A DNA stretch of 64,000 nt from the NCBI GenBank assembly GCA_902787365.1, contig CADAGC010000009.1, positions 1 to 64,000 of the forward strand. The letters are read 5' to 3'. The notes beneath the pieces were generated by a model, which saw nothing but the letters and a program-made list of their open reading frames with translations, did not search any database and was not told where the DNA came from. The translations under genes and the position numbers were made by a program. Below, one piece after another: positions 62,935-64,000 of this stretch (positions are counted from its first letter, which is position 1; each line of letters opens with the position of its first letter). Source of the DNA: an uncultured Ruminococcus sp. Its GTDB lineage: Bacteria > Bacillota > Clostridia > Oscillospirales > Ruminococcaceae.

Positions 62935-63942
62935 TTAAAGCACCGCAAACCTCTGCCAGCACTTAAACTTCCCGCCCTTATTAAGCTCGCTGTAGCCGCT
63001 TACCTCTCTCGGCAGGGAGAGATTGGCCGAGTTTATCATAGCCGTCATAGGCTCGGGGCAGAAGTAGCCGTTTACGCCGTTGTGATTCCACATATTCCAG
63101 AATTTAAACTGCTCTGACACCTCGTTGATAACACGCCTGCCCGACTGCCTGTCGGTTATTATCACGCCGTAGAAAGGCTTGCCGTCAAGTGTGGTGCTCT
63201 CGGCGGTATACATATCATTCGAGATATCGTGGCACACCGCCTGCATATCGCCGCTCTTATACTGCTTGTCGTAGTCATCAGGCTCTCTTAGCTCCTCGGT
63301 GGGCAGGCACCTTTCATCAAGAATGCACTTTTTGCCTATCGGAACTTCAAAGTATACCTGCGCTTCGTCGCCGCCGTCTGTTATGGGGGCGTTAATGCAG
63401 GTGTGAGTGCAGACAGACACGGGCAGCGCCTTATCGGCCTTGCTTTCAAGCTCTATCTCCTGCTTAAGACCCTCGCTCTCGGAAAGAGTAAAGGTATAGC
63501 TTATCTTAAAGGGCAGCGGGAAGTATTTGAACATCTCATCGCTCTCGTCAAACTCAAAGCTCGTTCTGCACACAGCCTTGTCGCCCTGCACCTCGGCAGA
63601 CTCCAGCTTATGCGCTCTGTTATGCACAAAGCCGTGGAGGTAGTTGTTGAGGTTTTCCTCATTGACGGGCATATGATACACAGCGTCAGAGGTCTTTATA
63701 ACGCCTGCGTCAAAGCGGTTGGGCAGATATAGCGTCGGCAGACCCCATATAGGCCTTGCCTCGTTTATAGTGTCGGCAGTCACTTCTTCTTTGTAGCGGA
63801 AGACCTCTACCTTATTCTCCTCGTCACGGAACCTGAGCACAGAGCTGCCCATTGTGTAAGCTATCACAGCGAAATAGCGCCCTGCTTCAAGGCGGACGGT
63901 CTTTTCGCCCTTGAACTCAAAATCTTTCTCGGCAATTGCCAT
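62935..63942 (-). CDS. Aldose 1-epimerase-like protein
   Basis: 335 residues, galactose-mutarotase-like beta-sandwich. The central YLHGFVHNRAHK segment corresponds to the His-containing motif of the fold, and NMWNHNGVNGYFCPEPM is the acidic C-terminal motif. There is no signal peptide. It may equilibrate anomers of glucose, mannose or disaccharides for the adjacent phosphorylase. Sequence divergence from true GalM is substantial, so the exact substrate is uncertain. Confidence 0.78.
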   Translation of the reverse strand: MAIAEKDFEFKGEKTVRLEAGRYFAVIAYTMGSSVLRFRDEENKVEVFRYKEEVTADTINEARPIWGLPTLYLPNRFDAGVIKTSDAVYHMPVNEENLNNYLHGFVHNRAHKLESAEVQGDKAVCRTSFEFDESDEMFKYFPLPFKISYTFTLSESEGLKQEIELESKADKALPVSVCTHTCINAPITDGGDEAQVYFEVPIGKKCILDERCLPTEELREPDDYDKQYKSGDMQAVCHDISNDMYTAESTTLDGKPFYGVIITDRQSGRRVINEVSEQFKFWNMWNHNGVNGYFCPEPMTAMINSANLSLPREVSGYSELNKGGKFKCWQRFAVL

Positions 63943-64000
63943 TGATAATACCCCTTTTTATGTTGTTTTGTATAATTTAAATAGTAAACAAGAATTACGA

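Overview
The window looks like chromosomal DNA of a fibre-degrading Gram-positive bacterium of the Ruminococcus type (Clostridia, Oscillospiraceae). The evidence is a cellobiose 2-epimerase closely resembling the Ruminococcus albus enzyme, a secreted protein with a C-terminal type I dockerin, lipoprotein GH5 and GH26 glycanases, a GH94 cellobiose phosphorylase, Firmicutes-type gene orders (map-KOW-infA-rpmJ; yabP-yabQ-divIC-S1 protein) and strong sigma-A promoters. Most of the sequence is moderately GC-rich. A few visibly AT-rich genes stand out as probable acquisitions.

Layout. 0.2-5.1 kb (+): fabD, a dCMP deaminase, aroE, aroK, an LCP cell-wall ligase and tyrA. 5.2-10.3 kb (-): folC-uvrC, a small membrane protein, and a three-gene ExbB/ExbD-like set. 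10.5-14.5 kb (+): a protein of unknown function, a 23-residue membrane peptide, a PepV-like dipeptidase, a patatin-like lipase and a metallophosphoesterase. 15.5-18.4 kb (+): secA behind a consensus promoter. 18.5-25.6 kb (+): DUF1015 protein, cellobiose 2-epimerase, PHP phosphoesterase, GH5 glucanase, radC and recQ. Then come an AT-rich LRR gene and a LacI-type sensor/GGDEF fusion. 28.9-44.8 kb (-): one long S10-spc-alpha ribosomal cluster from rpsJ to rplQ with secY, adk, map, infA and rpoA. It is preceded by a promoter, a leader with an intrinsic terminator, and a perfect parS-like palindrome. 45.5-48.3 kb (-): a lipoprotein, a DUF4321 protein, an S1-domain protein, divIC, yabQ and yabP. 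48.9-50.4 kb (+): an HtrA protease. 50.6-56.3 kb (-): a zinc-ribbon protein, a flavoprotein, guaB, a DUF4261 protein and the dockerin protein. 56.5-57.3 kb (+): a GT2 glycosyltransferase. 57.4-58.1 kb: an AT-rich cassette between direct repeats. 58.5-63.9 kb: GH26 mannanase (+), then GH94 phosphorylase and an aldose-epimerase-like protein (-).

How the parts fit. The surface glycanases (GH5, GH26) and the dockerin protein would attack beta-glucan and beta-mannan outside the cell. Cellobiose 2-epimerase, cellobiose phosphorylase and the mutarotase-like protein would process the imported disaccharides. The LacI-GGDEF fusion could link sugar sensing to c-di-GMP. The S10-spc-alpha cluster supplies ribosome, secretion (SecY, SecA) and transcription (RpoA) components.

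Non-coding structure is unusually rich. There is a ~290-nt interspersed repeat in two full copies and one partial copy, with a compensatory change in its palindrome. There is also a second repeat family with interchangeable perfect hairpins, tandem heptanucleotide repeats in front of two genes, and a three-way-junction fold between rpsJ and rplC. The best candidate for an uncharacterised system is the ExbB/ExbD-type proton-channel operon in an organism that should have no outer membrane. The direct-repeat-flanked cassette carrying a truncated gene fused by overlap to an immunity-like gene is the next most interesting locus. No tRNA, rRNA, CRISPR array or intact insertion sequence was seen.
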